The notes below the pieces were generated by a model that made no database searches, was not told the origin of the DNA, and saw only the letters and a list, made by a program, of their open reading frames with translations. 64,000 bases of DNA from Enterobacter soli ATCC BAA-2102 (GTDB lineage: Bacteria > Pseudomonadota > Gammaproteobacteria > Enterobacterales > Enterobacteriaceae): positions 20,506 to 84,505 of the forward strand of contig NZ_LXES01000030.1 of the NCBI RefSeq assembly GCF_001654845.1. Reading direction: 5' to 3'. Every line of letters begins with the position of its first letter. The stretch's first letter is position 1. Positions 13,420-25,700 of this stretch are shown in pieces. Position numbers and translations under genes: made by a program.

Positions 13420-14895
13420 TCAGGTTGTGGGCATTTTACGTAATGCCAGGAAATCGAGCGCGCCGCCAGTCAGGATCCCGGCGATAGCCAGCAGGGCTCC
13501 AGCGTCGAGCAGAAGGGCTTCGAAGGGAAGCGTAAGAGGGGTTGTTGCATTAATAATTAACACCACGAGCCATAATGCCAGCGCCAGGCAACCCACCATC
13601 AACAGGCGTAAAGCAAATCGATAGGCGTGTTGATATTCGGTGCGCGGCATAAAATGTTCGGTTTTCTGCGTATATTCCAGCGTCTGACGACAAACCAGTA
13701 ACAATAAGATCCCCGGCACCGCAGCGACAACAGAGAAAAGATAGAATGTCGGCCAGCCGTGTGCTTCAACAAACCAGCCTGCAATCGGGCCAACATAAAC
13801 ACGCCCTACGGCCGAAAGCGCCGAGAGTAGGGCAAACTGGGTGGCGGAAAACGACTTGTTGCACAAGGTCATCAGCAGCGCGACAAATGCCGCCGTTCCC
13901 ATGCCGCCGCACAGGTTTTCAAAGAAAACGGCGGTGGCCATACTGATCATGTGCTTGTCGGTAATCGACAACATCCAGTACCCGGCGTTTGAAATACCCT
14001 GCAAGATACCGAAGATTAGCAGCGCCCGGAACAGCGTCAGCCGTTGCATCAACACACCGCCGTACAGCGCGCCGACGATAGTGGCAAAGAGGCCCAGCGT
14101 TTTGTTGACCACGCCGACTTCACCCGCATCAAACCCGACGCCACGGATCAGGAAGGTGGTTGTCAGGCTCATGGCGAATGCATCGCCAAGCTTATAAAGG
14201 ACAATCAGCAGCAGAATAAGCCAGGCATTATTCCGGCCAAAGAAGTCACGCAGAGGTTCGGCTACCGCCTGTTCCAGGGAACGAGGCACGGGGATCACAT
14301 CGCTCGGTTCTGGTGCGAACAGGGTGGCGATAATGCACGGGATAAGCAGGGCGGCCATCAGCCAGTACATGCCCTGCCAGCCGAGGTAACGGTCGGCAAG
14401 CCACAGCGCCAGCCCGCCTGAAACCAGCATGCCCAGACGATACCCCAGCACGCTGATAGCCGCGCCAGCACCGCGTTCCTCTGCGGGTAGAACGTCCGTT
14501 TTCCAGGCATCAAACACGATGTCCTGAGAGGCTGAACAGAATGCGATCACCACGGCCAGCGCCGCCATCCAGCGCAGCTGGGACGTTGGCTCAAGGAACC
14601 CCATAGCGGCAATTGCCAGCAACAGCAGAATTTGGGTCATCACCAGCCAGCCGCGCCGACGCCCCAGGAACGGAGGGGTGTAGCGGTCCATAACCGGTGA
14701 CCACAAGAATTTGAAAACGTAAGCCTGCCCCACCAGAGAGAAGAAACCGATGGTTTTAAGATCGATGTTTTCTACGGTCATCCAGGCCTGAAGCGTGCCG
14801 GAGGTGAGCGCGAGCGGTAAACCGGAGGCGAAGCCGAGGATCAGCAGAATGGCTGATTTCGGTTGCTGGAAAATGCGTAAGTAGTGACTGGACAT
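13420..14895 (-). CDS. ampG: Muropeptide permease AmpG
   Basis: MFS permease of the inner membrane that imports GlcNAc-anhydroMurNAc peptides for cell-wall recycling. In species with an inducible chromosomal ampC it is required for beta-lactamase induction through AmpR. The protein has 491 residues, as in E. coli. The N terminus MSSHYLRIFQQPKSAILLILGFASGLPLAL is typical of the family. About fourteen hydrophobic segments run through the sequence. It lies downstream of yajG in the same direction with a 46-base gap containing a hairpin. Confidence 0.96.
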   Translation of the reverse strand: MSSHYLRIFQQPKSAILLILGFASGLPLALTSGTLQAWMTVENIDLKTIGFFSLVGQAYVFKFLWSPVMDRYTPPFLGRRRGWLVMTQILLLLAIAAMGFLEPTSQLRWMAALAVVIAFCSASQDIVFDAWKTDVLPAEERGAGAAISVLGYRLGMLVSGGLALWLADRYLGWQGMYWLMAALLIPCIIATLFAPEPSDVIPVPRSLEQAVAEPLRDFFGRNNAWLILLLIVLYKLGDAFAMSLTTTFLIRGVGFDAGEVGVVNKTLGLFATIVGALYGGVLMQRLTLFRALLIFGILQGISNAGYWMLSITDKHMISMATAVFFENLCGGMGTAAFVALLMTLCNKSFSATQFALLSALSAVGRVYVGPIAGWFVEAHGWPTFYLFSVVAAVPGILLLLVCRQTLEYTQKTEHFMPRTEYQHAYRFALRLLMVGCLALALWLVVLIINATTPLTLPFEALLLDAGALLAIAGILTGGALDFLALRKMPTT

Positions 14896-14907
14896 GAGTC
14901 TATAGCG

Positions 14908-14932
14908 CTGACCCGGCGAAGCGCCGGGTCAG
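14908..14932. other. Perfect hairpin in the yajG-ampG gap
   Basis: The arms CTGACCCGGCG and CGCCGGGTCAG, of 11 base pairs, flank a three-base loop. No T tract follows on either strand. It is therefore more likely an mRNA stability or processing element, or a weak attenuator, than a full terminator. Confidence 0.6.
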
Positions 14933-14941
14933 GAAGCAGGA

Positions 14942-15520
14942 TTAACGAGCGTTCTGCTTGATAAAGTCGTGGATGCTGGTGTCCTGAGCCATATCTGCGA
15001 TGGTGTCGGTCAGCACGCTGTTAACAGCGTCAGCAATATTTTTGTTGGAGGCCTGGAAAGCTCCTTCAACGGAGTAGCTGGCGCGGTAGTTTTTGTTCAT
15101 CTTGTTGCCGTTTTTCGCGGTAGCAATGATGGCGATATCCGCTTTGGTGGCGATGTTGTAACGCACGTTACCCTGGGAAACGTCTGCGTACAGGTTGTTC
15201 ACGATGATCTGCAAATCAACAGCGCCGCTTGGGCCAACCATATAACCGCGCGCGGTCATTTGCTTCTCGAGCACTTCCTGCAACAGGAAGCGCAGGTCGC
15301 GTGAGGCGGTCAGCGTTACCTGCTGGTTGTCACGGGTCACTTTTGCCAGTGCCTGATCCTGACGCTGGTCAGCACCGTTAATGCTCACGGTCACGCCCAT
15401 CAGACTAGGATCCTGCTGAGGCAGGGTGATTTTTGGTGAGACATCAATAGTTGTTGGCGGGGTAGCGCAGCCTGCCAACATAAAAAGTGCTACCAACGGA
15501 AAGAAGATTTTTTTTAACAT
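14942..15520 (-). CDS. yajG: YajG family lipoprotein
   Basis: Predicted lipoprotein of unknown function. The start MLKKIFFPLVALFMLAGC at 15520 gives 192 residues, as in E. coli. A frame open to 15574 only adds codons without a ribosome site. The lipobox is MLAGC, with cysteine at residue 18. The mature part is conserved, with SLMGVTVSINGADQR and NYRASYSVEGAFQASNKNIADAVNSVLTDTI. It probably forms an operon with ampG, which suggests an envelope role. Confidence 0.93.
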   Translation of the reverse strand: MLKKIFFPLVALFMLAGCATPPTTIDVSPKITLPQQDPSLMGVTVSINGADQRQDQALAKVTRDNQQVTLTASRDLRFLLQEVLEKQMTARGYMVGPSGAVDLQIIVNNLYADVSQGNVRYNIATKADIAIIATAKNGNKMNKNYRASYSVEGAFQASNKNIADAVNSVLTDTIADMAQDTSIHDFIKQNAR

Positions 15521-15825
15521 TTTCAGGTTCTCAACGAATCGTAAGCATATAGAGAGAAAAATTGCCGCCATCATAACATCGCCAACGGCCAGGGGAAGTG
15601 GTCAACGCATGTAAATTCATCGCCTTGTCTGAAAACTGACCAGCTTACTGTTTTTCTCCGCCTGTGAATGACAAAACGTATGAGCCTCACAGTGAACTTC
15701 ATTCGTTTGGCTGAGAAAATCAGACGAAAGCTAAATATTTGTTGTGTTGTTGTAATGGAACCGGTAAAAGCGGCTAACATTTAAAGGGATGGGTGACATC
15801 TTAGCGTTGTCGGAGGAGTAATTTC
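15521..15825 (+). promoter_or_regulatory. yajG-bolA divergent region with gearbox-type bolA promoter
   Basis: The gap holds no gene. CGGCTAACA at 15771-15779 resembles the gearbox -10 of the E. coli bolA1 promoter, used on entry to stationary phase. The bolA ribosome site TCGGAGGAG lies at about 15809-15817, just before the ATG. Confidence 0.55.
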
Positions 15826-16143
15826 ATGATGATACGTGAGCAAATAGAAGACAAATTAAGGGCAGCGTTCAACCCCGTTTTCCTCGAAGTCGTCGATGAA
15901 AGCTATCGTCACAACGTACCGGCAGGGTCTGAAAGTCATTTTAAAGTGGTGTTGGTAAGTGACCGCTTCGCTGGAGAGCGTTTTCTTAATCGACACCGTA
16001 TGATCTACGGCACGTTAACCGAAGAACTTTCGGCAACGGTTCATGCACTGGCGCTTCATACTTACACCATCAAAGAATGGGAAGGCTTGCAGGATACGGT
16101 TTTTGCATCGCCACCTTGTCGTGGTGCAGGCACCATCGCCTGA
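15826..16143 (+). CDS. bolA: Morphogene and stress transcription factor BolA
   Basis: Small class II KH-like protein. It binds DNA, affects cell shape and biofilm formation, and forms [2Fe-2S] complexes with monothiol glutaredoxin. The protein has 105 residues, identical in length to E. coli. The conserved segments [27 protein letters not shown] and [14 protein letters not shown] are intact, including the His residues used in cluster binding. It is monocistronic, with a terminator at 16200. Confidence 0.97.
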   Translation: MMIREQIEDKLRAAFNPVFLEVVDESYRHNVPAGSESHFKVVLVSDRFAGERFLNRHRMIYGTLTEELSATVHALALHTYTIKEWEGLQDTVFASPPCRGAGTIA

Positions 16144-16199
16144 AAAATCGTATTTGCAACCGCTGGAGTTTTTCCAGTATGTTGCTAGCAGATTACGTC

Positions 16200-16228
16200 A
16201 AAACGGCCTCCGGGCCGTTTTGTTTTGT
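16200..16228 (+). terminator. bolA terminator
   Basis: AAAACGGCC, loop TCCG, GGCCGTTTTGTTTT. The gap between bolA and tig (332 bases) otherwise holds a second AT-rich hairpin at 16254-16277 and the tig promoter. Confidence 0.9.
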
Positions 16229-16253
16229 CTGAGTTTTGAGCGTATGGTGCGTT

Positions 16254-16277
16254 TTTAAGGCTAAAAATAGCCTTAAA
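16254..16277. repeat. AT-rich inverted repeat upstream of tig
   Basis: Ten-base arms TTTAAGGCTA and TAGCCTTAAA surround AAAA. It lies 26 bases beyond the bolA terminator, with no gene of its own. Confidence 0.6.
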
Positions 16278-16466
16278 GTGTGAAAAAAGCCGCAGCAACA
16301 TGCCCTAACCGTTCTCGACTCACCTAAGTGATGCCGCTATAATGCCGCGTCTTAATGAATGTCTTCGGGATGATTCTGGCGACAGGGAATGTGAATCTGC
16401 TAAATAGAGAGCATCCCGGTATTGCGAGACAGATTCAGAGTTGACCGAGCACTGTGATTTTTTTGA

Positions 16467-17774
<1,308 letters not shown>

Positions 17775-17802
17775 TTTCGTCTCAACGGTTTAAAGTTTGA
17801 AC

Positions 17803-17839
17803 AAAAAACCCGTTGCCTTCCGGCGACGGGTTTTTTTTA
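17803..17839 (+). terminator. tig terminator
   Basis: AAAAAACCCGTTGCC, loop TTCC, GGCGACGGGTTTTTTTT. Strong hairpin with a T tract. Confidence 0.93.
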
Positions 17840-17910
17840 TCGCACCAATAGCCCAGGAAGAGTGCTAAAACGCCCTTTCAGTGTTAGCGTAACAACAAAA
17901 GGTTGTTATG

Positions 17911-17939
17911 CTTGAAATAGGGCGATGCGAACCCCATAA
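17911..17939 (+). promoter_or_regulatory. Heat-shock (sigma-32) promoter of clpP
   Basis: The -35 CTTGAAA is at 17911-17917 and the -10 CCCCATAA at 17932-17939, with a 14-base spacer. This is close to the sigma-32 consensus CTTGAAA / CCCCATNT, and clpP is a known sigma-32 target. Confidence 0.88.
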
Positions 17940-18034
17940 GTATGTAATCACGATGAATGAGACTGGCTGATAATCCGTCCATAAGGTTACAATCAGTACA
18001 GCAGGTGTTTTCAATTTTGATCCAGGAGACGGAA

Positions 18035-18658
18035 ATGTCATACAGTGGCGAACGAGACAACTTTGCACCCCATATGGCTCTGGTGCCAATGGTTATTGAA
18101 CAGACCTCACGTGGTGAGCGTTCTTTTGATATCTATTCCCGTCTGCTCAAGGAACGCGTTATCTTTCTGACCGGCCAGGTGGAAGACCACATGGCTAACC
18201 TGATCGTGGCGCAGATGCTGTTTCTGGAAGCGGAAAACCCGGAAAAAGACATTTACCTGTATATCAACTCACCTGGTGGCGTGATCACGGCGGGTATGTC
18301 TATCTACGACACCATGCAATTCATCAAGCCGGATGTGAGCACCATCTGTATGGGACAGGCGGCATCAATGGGCGCCTTCCTGTTAACCGCAGGTGCGAAA
18401 GGTAAACGCTTCTGCCTGCCAAACTCCCGCGTGATGATTCACCAGCCGCTGGGCGGATATCAGGGCCAGGCGACGGATATCGAAATCCACGCCCGCGAAA
18501 TTCTGAAAGTAAAAGCGCGCATGAATGAACTTATGGCGCAGCATACGGGTCAATCCCTTGAGCAGATCGAGCGCGATACCGAGCGCGATCGCTTCCTCTC
18601 TGCACCAGAGGCAGTTGAGTACGGCTTAGTCGACTCCGTATTGACCCATCGTAATTGA
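18035..18658 (+). CDS. clpP: ATP-dependent Clp protease proteolytic subunit
   Basis: Serine peptidase that forms two stacked heptameric rings and works with ClpX or ClpA. The start [14 protein letters not shown] at 18035 gives 207 residues, including the short propeptide. AGGAG precedes it. A longer frame from 17957 would cross the promoter region. The catalytic serine is in [11 protein letters not shown], the histidine in VMIHQPLGG, and the aspartate in RDTERDRFL. It is followed by clpX after 127 bases. Confidence 0.98.
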   Translation: MSYSGERDNFAPHMALVPMVIEQTSRGERSFDIYSRLLKERVIFLTGQVEDHMANLIVAQMLFLEAENPEKDIYLYINSPGGVITAGMSIYDTMQFIKPDVSTICMGQAASMGAFLLTAGAKGKRFCLPNSRVMIHQPLGGYQGQATDIEIHAREILKVKARMNELMAQHTGQSLEQIERDTERDRFLSAPEAVEYGLVDSVLTHRN

Positions 18659-18785
18659 TGCCCGCGACGCGAGTGTGCCGCTATACTAAGGTAGGGCGGC
18701 ACGCTGCTTGATAGCAGCTTGCGTCTGAGAATGGCATTTGCGTCGTCATGTGCGGCACAAAGAACTTAAAAAGAGGTTTGGACTC

Positions 18786-20060
18786 ATGACAGATAAACGC
18801 AAAGATGGTTCGGGCAAACTGCTGTACTGCTCTTTTTGCGGCAAAAGCCAGCATGAAGTGCGTAAACTGATTGCCGGGCCGTCCGTGTATATCTGCGACG
18901 AATGTGTCGACTTATGTAATGACATCATTCGCGAAGAGATTAAAGAAGTAGCACCTCACCGTGAGCGTAGCGCGTTGCCAACCCCGCATGAGATTCGTCA
19001 TCACCTTGACGACTATGTCATCGGTCAGGAACAAGCTAAAAAAGTGCTGGCGGTGGCGGTTTATAACCACTACAAACGCCTGCGTAACGGCGATACCAGC
19101 AATGGCGTAGAACTGGGTAAAAGTAACATTCTGCTGATCGGCCCTACCGGGTCCGGTAAAACGCTGCTGGCTGAAACGCTGGCGCGACTGCTGGATGTTC
19201 CGTTCACGATGGCTGATGCCACCACGCTGACCGAAGCAGGTTACGTGGGTGAAGATGTTGAAAACATCATCCAGAAATTGTTGCAGAAGTGCGATTACGA
19301 TGTTCAGAAAGCGCAGCGTGGGATCGTTTATATCGATGAGATCGATAAAATCTCCCGCAAGTCCGACAACCCATCCATTACGCGTGACGTATCGGGCGAA
19401 GGCGTGCAGCAGGCGCTGCTGAAGCTTATCGAAGGTACCGTTGCTGCTGTTCCACCGCAGGGTGGTCGTAAACATCCGCAGCAGGAATTCCTGCAAGTGG
19501 ATACCTCCAAGATCCTGTTTATCTGTGGTGGTGCGTTTGCGGGTCTGGACAAAGTTATCTCACACCGCGTTGAAACTGGCTCAGGCATCGGTTTTGGCGC
19601 GACGGTGAAGTCGACGTCTGAAAAACCGAACGAAGGCGAACTGCTGTCGCAGGTTGAACCGGAAGATCTGATCAAATTTGGTCTGATCCCTGAGTTTATC
19701 GGCCGTCTGCCAGTTGTTGCAACGCTGAACGAACTGAGCGAAGACGCTCTGATTCAGATCCTGAAAGAACCGAAAAATGCACTGACTAAACAGTATCAGG
19801 CGTTGTTCAATCTGGAAGGCGTTGAGCTGGAGTTCCGTGACGAAGCGCTGGATGCCATTGCGAAAAAAGCAATGGTGCGTAAAACCGGTGCTCGTGGTCT
19901 GCGCTCCATCGTTGAAGCTGCGCTGCTCGATACCATGTACGATCTTCCCTCTATGGAAGACGTCGAAAAAGTGGTTATTGATGAGTCAGTCATTGGTGGT
20001 CAGACGAAGCCGCTGCTGATTTACGGTAAGCCTGAAGCACAGCAGGCATCTGGCGAATAA
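18786..20060 (+). CDS. clpX: ATP-dependent Clp protease ATPase subunit
   Basis: AAA+ unfoldase that delivers substrates, for example SsrA-tagged proteins, to ClpP. The protein has 424 residues from ATG 18786, as in E. coli. The N-terminal zinc domain has CSFC and CDEC pairs near residues 15-40. Walker A is [11 protein letters not shown] and Walker [11 protein letters not shown]. The pore loop GYVGEDVE and the ClpP-contacting IGF loop in [10 protein letters not shown] are all present. Sensor 2 is [10 protein letters not shown]. It ends at a strong terminator. Confidence 0.98.
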   Translation: MTDKRKDGSGKLLYCSFCGKSQHEVRKLIAGPSVYICDECVDLCNDIIREEIKEVAPHRERSALPTPHEIRHHLDDYVIGQEQAKKVLAVAVYNHYKRLRNGDTSNGVELGKSNILLIGPTGSGKTLLAETLARLLDVPFTMADATTLTEAGYVGEDVENIIQKLLQKCDYDVQKAQRGIVYIDEIDKISRKSDNPSITRDVSGEGVQQALLKLIEGTVAAVPPQGGRKHPQQEFLQVDTSKILFICGGAFAGLDKVISHRVETGSGIGFGATVKSTSEKPNEGELLSQVEPEDLIKFGLIPEFIGRLPVVATLNELSEDALIQILKEPKNALTKQYQALFNLEGVELEFRDEALDAIAKKAMVRKTGARGLRSIVEAALLDTMYDLPSMEDVEKVVIDESVIGGQTKPLLIYGKPEAQQASGE

Positions 20061-20086
20061 TTCACCAAATCATACAAGCAGTTATT

Positions 20087-20116
20087 AAAAAAGGGGGGAT
20101 TTTATCCCCCCTTTAC
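20087..20116 (+). terminator. clpPX terminator
   Basis: AAAAAAGGGGGGAT, loop TTT, ATCCCCCCTTTACTTTT. Confidence 0.88.
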
Positions 20117-20132
20117 TTTTTCCGTATTCATG

Positions 20133-20163
20133 GCGTTGAATGTGTGGGAAACATCCCCATATA
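20133..20163 (+). promoter_or_regulatory. Heat-shock (sigma-32) promoter of lon
   Basis: GCGTTGAA is at 20133-20140 and CCCCATATA at 20155-20163, with a 14-base spacer. The -10 is consensus and the -35 slightly degenerate. lon is a known sigma-32 gene. The start codon lies 80 bases further on. Confidence 0.83.
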
Positions 20164-20243
20164 CTGCTTACATGTTAATGGTTGTGTGAAGCACAGTTAC
20201 ACAACCTGATTACCTGGCGGACACTAAACTAAGAGAGAGCTCT

Positions 20244-22598
20244 ATGAATCCTGAGCGTTCTGAACGCATTGAAATCCCCGTATTGCCGTTGCGCGATGTG
20301 GTGGTTTATCCGCACATGGTCATACCCTTATTTGTAGGGCGGGAAAAATCTATCCGTTGCCTTGAAGCCGCCATGGATCATGATAAAAAAATCATGTTGG
20401 TTGCGCAGAAAGAAGCTTCAACGGATGAGCCGGGTGTAAACGATCTTTTCACCGTCGGGACCGTGGCCTCTATTTTACAAATGCTGAAACTGCCAGACGG
20501 CACCGTCAAAGTGCTGGTCGAAGGTTTGCAGCGTGCGCGTATTACCACTCTGTCTGACAATGGCGAACACTTCTCTGCAAAAGCAGAGTACCTCGATTCG
20601 CCACAGCTTGATGAACGTGAGCAGGAAGTGCTGGTGCGCACGGCCATTAGCCAGTTTGAAGGCTATATCAAGCTGAACAAGAAAATCCCACCAGAAGTGC
20701 TGACGTCGCTGAACAGCATTGACGATCCTGCACGTCTGGCGGATACCATCGCTGCTCACATGCCGCTGAAACTGGCAGATAAACAGTCTGTGCTGGAGAT
20801 GTCCGACGTGAATGAACGTCTGGAATATCTGATGGCAATGATGGAATCCGAAATCGATCTGCTCCAGGTTGAGAAACGCATTCGCAACCGCGTGAAAAAG
20901 CAGATGGAGAAATCCCAGCGCGAGTACTATCTGAACGAGCAAATGAAGGCGATTCAGAAAGAGCTCGGCGAAATGGACGACGCTCCGGACGAAAACGAAG
21001 CGCTGAAGCGTAAGATCGACGCGGCAAAAATGCCGAAAGAGGCGAAAGAAAAAGCCGAAGCAGAACTGCAAAAGCTGAAAATGATGTCTCCGATGTCGGC
21101 TGAAGCGACCGTTGTTCGCGGCTACATTGAGTGGATGGTTCAGGTTCCGTGGAATGCCCGCAGCAAGGTCAAAAAAGACCTGCGTCAGGCTCAGGAAATC
21201 CTCGATACCGACCACTACGGCCTTGAGCGCGTCAAAGACCGTATCCTTGAGTATCTCGCGGTGCAGAGCCGTGTGAATAAGCTGAAGGGCCCAATCCTGT
21301 GCCTGGTCGGGCCTCCAGGGGTAGGTAAAACCTCTCTGGGTCAGTCTATTGCCAAAGCGACCGGGCGTAAGTACATCCGTATGGCACTTGGCGGCGTGCG
21401 TGATGAAGCTGAAATCCGCGGCCACCGTCGTACTTACATCGGTTCAATGCCGGGCAAACTGATTCAGAAGATGGCGAAAGTGGGGGTTAAAAACCCGCTG
21501 TTCCTGCTCGATGAAATCGACAAAATGTCGTCTGACATGCGTGGCGATCCTGCATCAGCACTGCTTGAAGTGCTGGATCCAGAGCAGAACGTCGCATTCA
21601 GCGATCACTATCTGGAAGTTGACTACGATCTGAGCGATGTGATGTTCGTAGCGACCTCTAACTCCATGAACATTCCGGCTCCATTGCTGGATCGTATGGA
21701 AGTGATCCGTCTGTCCGGTTACACCGAAGACGAAAAACTGAACATCGCCAAACGCCATCTGCTGTCTAAGCAGATTGAGCGTAACGCACTGAAAGATAGC
21801 GAGATCACGGTTGACGATAGTGCCATTATCAGCATTATTCGTTACTACACGCGTGAAGCGGGTGTCCGTAGTCTTGAGCGTGAAATCTCTAAACTGTGCC
21901 GTAAGGCGGTTAAACAGCTGCTGCTGGATAAGACCCTGAAGCACATCGAGATTAACGGCGACAACCTGCACGAATATCTGGGTGTTCAGCGTTTCGACTA
22001 CGGTCGTGCGGACAGCGAGAACCGTGTAGGTCAGGTTACCGGTCTGGCATGGACGGAAGTGGGCGGCGATCTGCTGACCATCGAAACCGCCTGTGTTCCG
22101 GGCAAAGGTAAGCTGACGTACACCGGCTCCCTGGGTGAAGTGATGCAGGAGTCCATTCAGGCTGCGCTGACTGTGGTGCGCGCGCGCGCGGAAAAACTGG
22201 GTATCAACCCGGATTTCTACGAAAAACGCGATATCCACGTCCACGTACCTGAAGGTGCAACACCGAAAGATGGCCCAAGCGCCGGTATTGCCATGTGCAC
22301 GGCATTGGTTTCGTGTCTGACCGGGAACCCGGTGCGTGCCGATGTGGCGATGACGGGCGAAATCACGCTGCGTGGTCAGGTTCTGCCAATTGGCGGTCTG
22401 AAAGAAAAACTTCTGGCTGCACACCGTGGTGGGATCAAAACCGTATTAATTCCGCACGAAAATAAGCGCGACCTGGAAGAGATTCCGGACAACGTTATTG
22501 CCGATTTGGACATCCATCCGGTGAAGCGTATTGAGGAAGTTCTGACTCTCGCATTGCAGAATGAACCCTCTGGAATGCAGGTTGTAACTGCAAAATAG
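20244..22598 (+). CDS. lon: ATP-dependent protease Lon (La)
   Basis: Homohexameric AAA+ serine protease that degrades damaged proteins and regulators such as SulA, RcsA and many antitoxins. The protein has 784 residues, as in E. coli. In order: LON N-terminal substrate domain (about 10-200), coiled coil, Walker [13 protein letters not shown] near residue 356, Walker [10 protein letters not shown], and a protease domain with Ser679 in [10 protein letters not shown] and Lys722 in GLKEKLLAA. The ribosome site is AAGAGAGAG. It is monocistronic, with a terminator at 22629. Confidence 0.98.
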   Translation: MNPERSERIEIPVLPLRDVVVYPHMVIPLFVGREKSIRCLEAAMDHDKKIMLVAQKEASTDEPGVNDLFTVGTVASILQMLKLPDGTVKVLVEGLQRARITTLSDNGEHFSAKAEYLDSPQLDEREQEVLVRTAISQFEGYIKLNKKIPPEVLTSLNSIDDPARLADTIAAHMPLKLADKQSVLEMSDVNERLEYLMAMMESEIDLLQVEKRIRNRVKKQMEKSQREYYLNEQMKAIQKELGEMDDAPDENEALKRKIDAAKMPKEAKEKAEAELQKLKMMSPMSAEATVVRGYIEWMVQVPWNARSKVKKDLRQAQEILDTDHYGLERVKDRILEYLAVQSRVNKLKGPILCLVGPPGVGKTSLGQSIAKATGRKYIRMALGGVRDEAEIRGHRRTYIGSMPGKLIQKMAKVGVKNPLFLLDEIDKMSSDMRGDPASALLEVLDPEQNVAFSDHYLEVDYDLSDVMFVATSNSMNIPAPLLDRMEVIRLSGYTEDEKLNIAKRHLLSKQIERNALKDSEITVDDSAIISIIRYYTREAGVRSLEREISKLCRKAVKQLLLDKTLKHIEINGDNLHEYLGVQRFDYGRADSENRVGQVTGLAWTEVGGDLLTIETACVPGKGKLTYTGSLGEVMQESIQAALTVVRARAEKLGINPDFYEKRDIHVHVPEGATPKDGPSAGIAMCTALVSCLTGNPVRADVAMTGEITLRGQVLPIGGLKEKLLAAHRGGIKTVLIPHENKRDLEEIPDNVIADLDIHPVKRIEEVLTLALQNEPSGMQVVTAK

Positions 22599-22628
22599 TG
22601 ACCTCGCGCAAAGAGCGTCAATAAAAAC

Positions 22629-22668
22629 AAGGCTGGTAAGTCATTTCGGACTTGCCAGCCTTTTTTTG
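22629..22668 (+). terminator. lon terminator
   Basis: AAGGCTGGTAAGTC pairs with GACTTGCCAGCC and is followed by seven T residues. Confidence 0.92.
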
Positions 22669-22808
22669 TATAGCTAATTTAGATTGCTGATTGGGCTAGC
22701 CATCAACAACGGGTGTTGTAAGGTCATGGCAGGCCTGATATAACTGCTGCGCGGTCGCGCTGTGAAGGATTCAGGTGCGATATAAATTATAAAGAGAGGA
22801 AGAGAACA

Positions 22809-23081
22809 GTGAATAAATCTCAACTGATTGACAAAATTGCTGCGGGTGCTGATATTTCTAAAGCTGCAGCTGGACGTGCGTTAGATGCTTTAATTGCTTC
22901 TGTTACTGAATCTCTGCAAGCTGGGGACGATGTTGCACTGGTAGGTTTCGGTACTTTTGCGGTTAAAGAGCGTGCTGCCCGTACTGGCCGTAACCCTCAG
23001 ACCGGTAAAGAGATCACCATTGCTGCTGCTAAAGTGCCGGGCTTCCGTGCCGGTAAAGCGCTGAAAGACGCAGTAAACTGA
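22809..23081 (+). CDS. hupB: DNA-binding protein HU-beta
   Basis: Nucleoid protein that bends DNA as a homodimer or as a heterodimer with HupA. The protein has 90 residues. The start is GTG, as in the E. coli gene, 5 bases after GAGGAAGAGA. The DNA-binding arm [35 protein letters not shown] is intact. It has its own promoter region after the lon terminator. Confidence 0.97.
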   Translation: MNKSQLIDKIAAGADISKAAAGRALDALIASVTESLQAGDDVALVGFGTFAVKERAARTGRNPQTGKEITIAAAKVPGFRAGKALKDAVN

Positions 23082-23115
23082 TTGCTTTCTTGTTTCAGGG
23101 AAGCTGAAAAGTACA

Positions 23116-23145
23116 AGGGCGCATCATTTGATGTGCCTTTTTTGT
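23116..23145 (+). terminator. hupB terminator
   Basis: AAGGGCGCATCA, loop TTT, GATGTGCCTTTTTTG. Imperfect stem with a T tract. Confidence 0.85.
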
Positions 23146-23293
23146 TTGTCCAGACCTGATTTGTTCGAGTTTATGCGAGTTGTGGGCTGACAATTGCCCC
23201 GGTTTCTTGTCACAATACGACTTTACGCGCGACGGTCAGGATTTTCCGTCAGCGTCAGGTAACCAGTCACCTACAGCGGAGTGTTGTTACACC

Positions 23294-25165
23294 ATGATGG
23301 ACAGCTTACGCACGGCTGCTAACAGTCTCGTGCTCAAGATTATTTTCGGTATCATTATCGTGTCGTTCATTTTGACCGGCGTGAGCAGTTACCTTATCGG
23401 CGCTGGCGCCAACTATGCCGCAAAAGTGAATGGCCAGGAAATCAGCCGTGGACAGTTCGAGAACGCTTTCGCGGGTGAACGTAACCGTATGCAGCAACAG
23501 CTGGGCGATCAGTTCTCAGAGCTGGCGGCAAATGAAGGTTACATGAAAACTCTGCGTCAGCAGACGCTGAACCGCCTGATTGACGAAGCGTTGCTTGACC
23601 AGTATGCCAGGAACCTGGGTCTGGGTATCAGCGACGAACAGGTGAAAAAAGCCATTTTATCTACCCAGGCATTTCAGTCTAACGGCAAATTCGATAACGC
23701 ACGCTACAACAGCATCGTTAATCAGATGGGCATGACTGCTGACCAGTACGCCCAGGCGCTGCGCAATCAGCTGACAACTCAGCAGCTGATCAACGCCGTA
23801 GTGGGTACCGATTTTATGCTCAAAGGCGAAACTGACGAGCTGGCTGCACTGGTGTCTCAGCAGCGTGTTGTCCGTGAAGCAACGATTGATGTTGCTGCCC
23901 TGGCTGCGAAACAGCAGGTGAGCGATGACGAAGTTAACGCTTACTATGAGCAGAACAAGAACGCCTTCGTTGCGCCAGAACAATTCCGTGTAAGCTACAT
24001 CAAACTGGATGCTGCTGCGTTGCAGGAAACGGCCTCTGACGCGGACATTCAGTCTTACTACGATCAGCATCAGGATCAGTTCACTCAGCCTCAGCGTAAC
24101 CGTTACAGCGTGATTCAGACCAAAACTGAAGCTGATGCTAAAGCCGTGCTGGATGAGCTGAACAAAGGTGCTGATTTCGCGACAGTAGCCAAAGCAAAAT
24201 CCACTGACATTATCTCCGCAAAAAATGGCGGTGATATGGGCTGGCTGGAAGACGCAACGACTCCGGATGAACTGAAAAACGCCGGCCTGAAAGAGAAAGG
24301 CCAGCTGTCTGGTGTTATCAAATCTTCCGTTGGCTTCCTGGTTGCACGTCTTGACGACATTGAAGCGGCGAAAACCAAACCACTGGCTGACGTTCGTGAC
24401 GATATCGCCTCGAAAGTGAAACAGGAAAAAGCGCTGGATGCCTTCTATGCCTTGCAGCAGAAAGTGAGTGACGCTGCCAGCAATGACAACGAATCACTGG
24501 CGGGTGCAGAGCAGGCTGCCGGCGCGAAAGCGGTTGAGACGGGCTGGTTTGGTCACGACAACCTGCCGGAAGAGCTGAACTTTAAACCGGTTTCTGATGC
24601 CATCTTCAACGGTGGTCTGGTGGGCGAGAACGGCACACCGGGTAGCAACTCTGACATCATTACCGTAGACGGCGACCGTGCATTCGTTCTGCGTGTGACC
24701 GAGCACAAAGCAGAGGCGGTAAAACCGCTGGCAGAAGTGAAAGATCAGGTTGTCGCACAGGTTAAGCACAACAAAGCAGAGCAGCAGGCGAAACTGGATG
24801 CTGAGAAGATCCTTGCTGACCTGAAAGCAGGTAAAGATGATGCGCTGAAAGCGGCGGGTCTGAGCTTCGGTGAGGCGAAAACGCTGAGCCGCACGGGTCA
24901 GGATCCTGTCAGCCAGGCGGCATTTGGTCTTAGCCTGCCTGCGAAAGATAAGCCAAGTTTCGGCACAACCTCCGACATGCAGGGTAACATTGTTCTGCTG
25001 GCGCTGGATGAAGTGAAAGCAGGCACCATGCCAGAAGCGCAGAAGAAAGCGATGGTTCAGGGCATTACGCAAAACAATGCCCAGATCGCATTCGAAGCAA
25101 TGATGAGCAACCTGCGTAAAGAAGCCAAAATCAAGCTGGGTGACATCATTACTCAGCAGCAATAA
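23294..25165 (+). CDS. ppiD: Periplasmic folding chaperone PpiD
   Basis: Membrane-anchored periplasmic chaperone at the SecYEG translocon that aids early folding of exported proteins. The start MMDSLRTAANSLVLK at 23294 gives 623 residues, as in E. coli. The frame extends to 23180, but those codons are not conserved. One transmembrane helix (residues 14-34) is followed by a SurA-like N domain and a parvulin-like domain at about 265-357 (NRYSVIQTKTEADAKAV, GGDMGWLEDATTPDELKNA). In the E. coli protein this domain has little isomerase activity. A terminator follows at 25209. Confidence 0.95.
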   Translation: MMDSLRTAANSLVLKIIFGIIIVSFILTGVSSYLIGAGANYAAKVNGQEISRGQFENAFAGERNRMQQQLGDQFSELAANEGYMKTLRQQTLNRLIDEALLDQYARNLGLGISDEQVKKAILSTQAFQSNGKFDNARYNSIVNQMGMTADQYAQALRNQLTTQQLINAVVGTDFMLKGETDELAALVSQQRVVREATIDVAALAAKQQVSDDEVNAYYEQNKNAFVAPEQFRVSYIKLDAAALQETASDADIQSYYDQHQDQFTQPQRNRYSVIQTKTEADAKAVLDELNKGADFATVAKAKSTDIISAKNGGDMGWLEDATTPDELKNAGLKEKGQLSGVIKSSVGFLVARLDDIEAAKTKPLADVRDDIASKVKQEKALDAFYALQQKVSDAASNDNESLAGAEQAAGAKAVETGWFGHDNLPEELNFKPVSDAIFNGGLVGENGTPGSNSDIITVDGDRAFVLRVTEHKAEAVKPLAEVKDQVVAQVKHNKAEQQAKLDAEKILADLKAGKDDALKAAGLSFGEAKTLSRTGQDPVSQAAFGLSLPAKDKPSFGTTSDMQGNIVLLALDEVKAGTMPEAQKKAMVQGITQNNAQIAFEAMMSNLRKEAKIKLGDIITQQQ

Positions 25166-25193
25166 TTACGTATCTGCTCGCAGATTTTCGTAA

Positions 25194-25700
<507 letters not shown>

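Noticed and set aside
17957..18034. Longer ClpP, ClpX, PpiD, CyoE, CyoD and MscK proteins from upstream in-frame starts
   Set aside because: Added N termini are not conserved against the E. coli proteins, and the inner starts have better ribosome sites or match the known lengths exactly.
22180..22192. GCGCGCGCG run as a Z-DNA or slippage site
   Set aside because: It is short and lies inside conserved lon codons (VRARAEKLG).
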